Of a stretch of 64,000 nucleotides of DNA, positions 62,194 through 64,000 are shown piece after piece. A model generated the notes under the pieces. That model was not told the DNA's origin, searched no databases, and was given only the letters and a program-made list of their open reading frames with translations. This DNA comes from Pantoea ananatis LMG 2665 (lineage in GTDB: Bacteria > Pseudomonadota > Gammaproteobacteria > Enterobacterales > Enterobacteriaceae). The position numbers were made by a program, and so were the translations under genes. The first letter of the stretch is position 1. Every line of letters begins with the position of its first letter. The stretch covers positions 248,001 to 312,000 of the forward strand of contig NZ_JMJJ01000001.1 of NCBI RefSeq assembly GCF_000710035.2. Direction: 5' to 3'.

Positions 62194-63351
62194 ATGGCTA
62201 CCTGTCATCTCGACGCGCGGCTGGCGCAGGAAATTGTTGCGCGCACCATGAAAATCATTGATGGCAATGTCAACGTGATGGATGCGCGTGGGCGAATCAT
62301 TGGCAGTGGTGACAGGGAGCGCATCGGGGAGTTGCATGAGGGCGCGCTGTTGGTGTTGTCTCAGGGGCGCATCGTGGATATCGACGATGCTGTGGCAAAA
62401 CATCTGCACGGCGTGCGGCCAGGCATCAACCTTCCGCTACGTATTGACGGGGCGATCGTGGGCGTCATTGGCCTGACAGGCGAGCCGGGCGCACTGCGTC
62501 ACTATGGCGAATTAGTCTGTATGGCGGCAGAGATGATGCTGGAGCAGGCCCGACTATTACATATGCTGGCTCAGGACAGCCGACTGCGTGAAGAGCTGGT
62601 GCTCAACCTGATAAGAAGTGATGCGCTGACGCCACAGCTGACAGAGTGGGCACAGCGCCTGGGGATCGATCTTAATCAGCCCCGCGTGGTGGCGGTGATC
62701 GAAGTCGACAGCGGGCAGTTAGGCGTGGACAGCGCCATGTCTGAATTACAGCAGCTGCAAACCTTACTCACCACCCCCGTTCGGGATAACCTGATAGCCA
62801 TTGTGTCGCTAACCGAAATGGTCGTACTGAAACCGGCATTAAACACACACGGACGTTACGACCGTCACGATCATCGCAAGCGGGTTGAGCAACTGATGCA
62901 GCGAATGAACGAAAGCGGTCATCTGCGCATGCGTATTGCGCTGGGCAACTTCTTTACCGGTCCGGGCAGCATCGCCCGCTCTTACCGCACTGCGCGCACC
63001 ACCATGGCCGTTGGAAAGCAGCGCATGCCAGACGTCCGCAGCTATTTTTATCAGGATCTGATGCTGCCGGTATTACTGGACAGTTTACGCGGTGGCTGGC
63101 AGGCGAACGAGCTGGCACGTCCGCTGGAAAAACTGAAAAGCATGGACAGCAACGGTTTACTGCGCCGGACCTTAAGCGCCTGGTTCAGCAATAACGTCCA
63201 GCCCGGCGCAACATCACGCGCGCTGTTTATTCATCGTAATACGCTGGAGTATCGACTGAATCGGATCGCTGAGTTAACCGGACTGAACCTTGGTCATTTT
63301 GACGATCGATTACTGCTGTATATTGCGTTACAGCTGGATGAGCAGGGCTGA
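62194..63351 (+). CDS. cdaR: Sugar diacid utilisation regulator CdaR
   Basis: CdaR activates galactarate/glucarate/glycerate genes (gar/gud) in E. coli. It is 385 aa, identical in length. The N-terminal sugar-diacid recognition domain includes NVMDARGRIIGSGDRERIGE and GINLPLRIDGAIVGVIGLTG; the C-terminal PucR-type helix-turn-helix is ALFIHRNTLEYRLNRIAELT. The start at ATG 62194 has AGGAGA 5 nt upstream. Its usual target genes are not in the window. Confidence 0.95.
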   Translation: MATCHLDARLAQEIVARTMKIIDGNVNVMDARGRIIGSGDRERIGELHEGALLVLSQGRIVDIDDAVAKHLHGVRPGINLPLRIDGAIVGVIGLTGEPGALRHYGELVCMAAEMMLEQARLLHMLAQDSRLREELVLNLIRSDALTPQLTEWAQRLGIDLNQPRVVAVIEVDSGQLGVDSAMSELQQLQTLLTTPVRDNLIAIVSLTEMVVLKPALNTHGRYDRHDHRKRVEQLMQRMNESGHLRMRIALGNFFTGPGSIARSYRTARTTMAVGKQRMPDVRSYFYQDLMLPVLLDSLRGGWQANELARPLEKLKSMDSNGLLRRTLSAWFSNNVQPGATSRALFIHRNTLEYRLNRIAELTGLNLGHFDDRLLLYIALQLDEQG

Positions 63352-63383
63352 TGACGCTGCTTATGAAACCATGAGGACGCCCG

Positions 63384-64000
63384 ATGCGTATATTGCCCGC
63401 CATACTTTGCCTGCTAATCGTTACGTTTACCTGCCAGGCACGGCCTGACAGCCTGATTTTTCTCTCTACTGATGCCCTGATGAATACCCGGCAGGCTTTG
63501 CAGAATCATCAGGCGAGCACACTGACGGAACAGGCCTGGCGTCAGCTGCAACATCAGGCAGAAAAGGCGCTCAGCCAGCCCGATCCCAGCGTGATGGATA
63601 AGGGGCTGATGCCGCCCAGCGGATCGCGGCATGACTATCTGAGCCTGAGCGCCTACTGGTGGCCGGACGGAAAGCAGAAAACGGGGTTGCCCTGGATTCG
63701 TCGGGATGGTGAGATTAATCCCGACACGAAAAATAACCAAACCGACGGCGTGCGGCTGGCGCGCTTTAGCGCAGATGTACAGACACTCTCGCTGGCCTGG
63801 TTCTTTTCTGGCGATGCACGCTATGCCAGCAAAGCACAATCGATGATCCGCCACTGGTTTATCGATCCTGCCAGCCGTATGAATCCAAACCTGAATTATG
63901 CCCAGGGGATTCCAGGCAGGACGCCTGGCCGTCATGATGGCGTACTGGATGGGCGCTATTTTGCGACCCGCATTGTTGATGCGCTGGTGCTGTTGCGCCA
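63384..64000 (+). CDS. Alginate lyase family protein, N-terminal part
   Basis: The frame runs off the right edge, leaving 205 complete codons. A signal peptide (MRILPAILCLLIVTFTCQA) sends it to the periplasm. The (alpha/alpha) barrel signature of the alginate-lyase family is visible: HDYLSLSAYWWPDGKQ, LPWIRRDGEINPDT, FFSGDARYASKAQSMIRHWF, RMNPNLNYAQGIPG and GRHDGVLDGRYF. Members cleave uronate-containing polysaccharides, but many are uncharacterised, so alginate is not assured. GAGG lies 7 nt before the ATG. It starts 32 nt after cdaR and may share its transcript. Confidence 0.8.
   Translation, partial: MRILPAILCLLIVTFTCQARPDSLIFLSTDALMNTRQALQNHQASTLTEQAWRQLQHQAEKALSQPDPSVMDKGLMPPSGSRHDYLSLSAYWWPDGKQKTGLPWIRRDGEINPDTKNNQTDGVRLARFSADVQTLSLAWFFSGDARYASKAQSMIRHWFIDPASRMNPNLNYAQGIPGRTPGRHDGVLDGRYFATRIVDALVLLR

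Overview
The window is chromosomal DNA from a gamma-proteobacterium of the order Enterobacterales. Almost every protein is close to an Escherichia coli counterpart, and the gene order follows the E. coli stretch hofB-ppdD-nadC-ampDE-aroP-pdhR-aceEF-lpd-acnB-yacL-speDE-yacC-cueO ... hpt-can-yadGH-panDCB-folK-pcnB-gluQ-dksA-sfsA-thpR-hrpB-mrcB-fhuACDB-hemL-erpA-btuF-mtn-dgt-degP-cdaR. The differences (rhlAB homologues between yacL and speD, a GH43 module next to ampE, no gcd, clcA or yacH at their usual places) point to the Erwiniaceae, most likely Pantoea or a near relative. This placement comes from memory of the families and was not tested by a search.

Layout. 1-7.3 kb: type IV pilus genes (hofB fragment, ppdD), NAD synthesis (nadC, with a near-perfect NadR-type operator), peptidoglycan recycling (ampDE), an inserted GH43 glycosidase/GPH transporter pair, and aroP with a TyrR box. 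7.7-15 kb: pyruvate dehydrogenase operon pdhR-aceE-aceF-lpd, with a PdhR operator and a long inverted repeat in the lpd leader. 15-17.6 kb: inserted LysR regulator and divergent aldo/keto reductase. 17.7-21 kb: acnB and yacL. 21-28.2 kb: accessory block of a KdgT-type permease, a DUF1537 acid-sugar kinase, a CHASE3 chemoreceptor and an AT-rich rhlAB biosurfactant locus. 28.2-34.9 kb: spermidine synthesis (speE-speD), yacC, copper oxidase cueO with a CueR-type promoter, a Cys/Met-metabolism PLP enzyme, hpt and carbonic anhydrase. 35-43.9 kb: ABC exporter yadGH, pantothenate genes panBCD, folK, pcnB (AUU start), gluQ, dksA, sfsA, thpR. 43.9-64 kb: hrpB, PBP1b (poly-Gln tail), the Fur-controlled ferrichrome system fhuACDB, hemL, erpA, a small secreted protein, btuF, mtn, dgt, degP (sigma-E promoter), cdaR and the start of an alginate-lyase-family gene.

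Most of the sequence is core metabolism: pyruvate to acetyl-CoA to the TCA cycle (pdhR-aceEF-lpd, acnB), the CoA precursor pathway (panBCD), polyamines, haem and Fe-S handling (hemL, erpA, fhu), and envelope maintenance (mrcB, ampDE, degP). The accessory content is mainly sugar-acid and polysaccharide use plus a surfactant/motility theme (rhlAB next to a chemoreceptor). I found no tRNA, rRNA, insertion sequence, prophage or CRISPR array. The most useful leads are the NadR-like site in front of nadC, the 19-bp inverted repeat in the lpd leader, the rhlAB island, and the tandem operator-like repeats in front of the permease/kinase pair.
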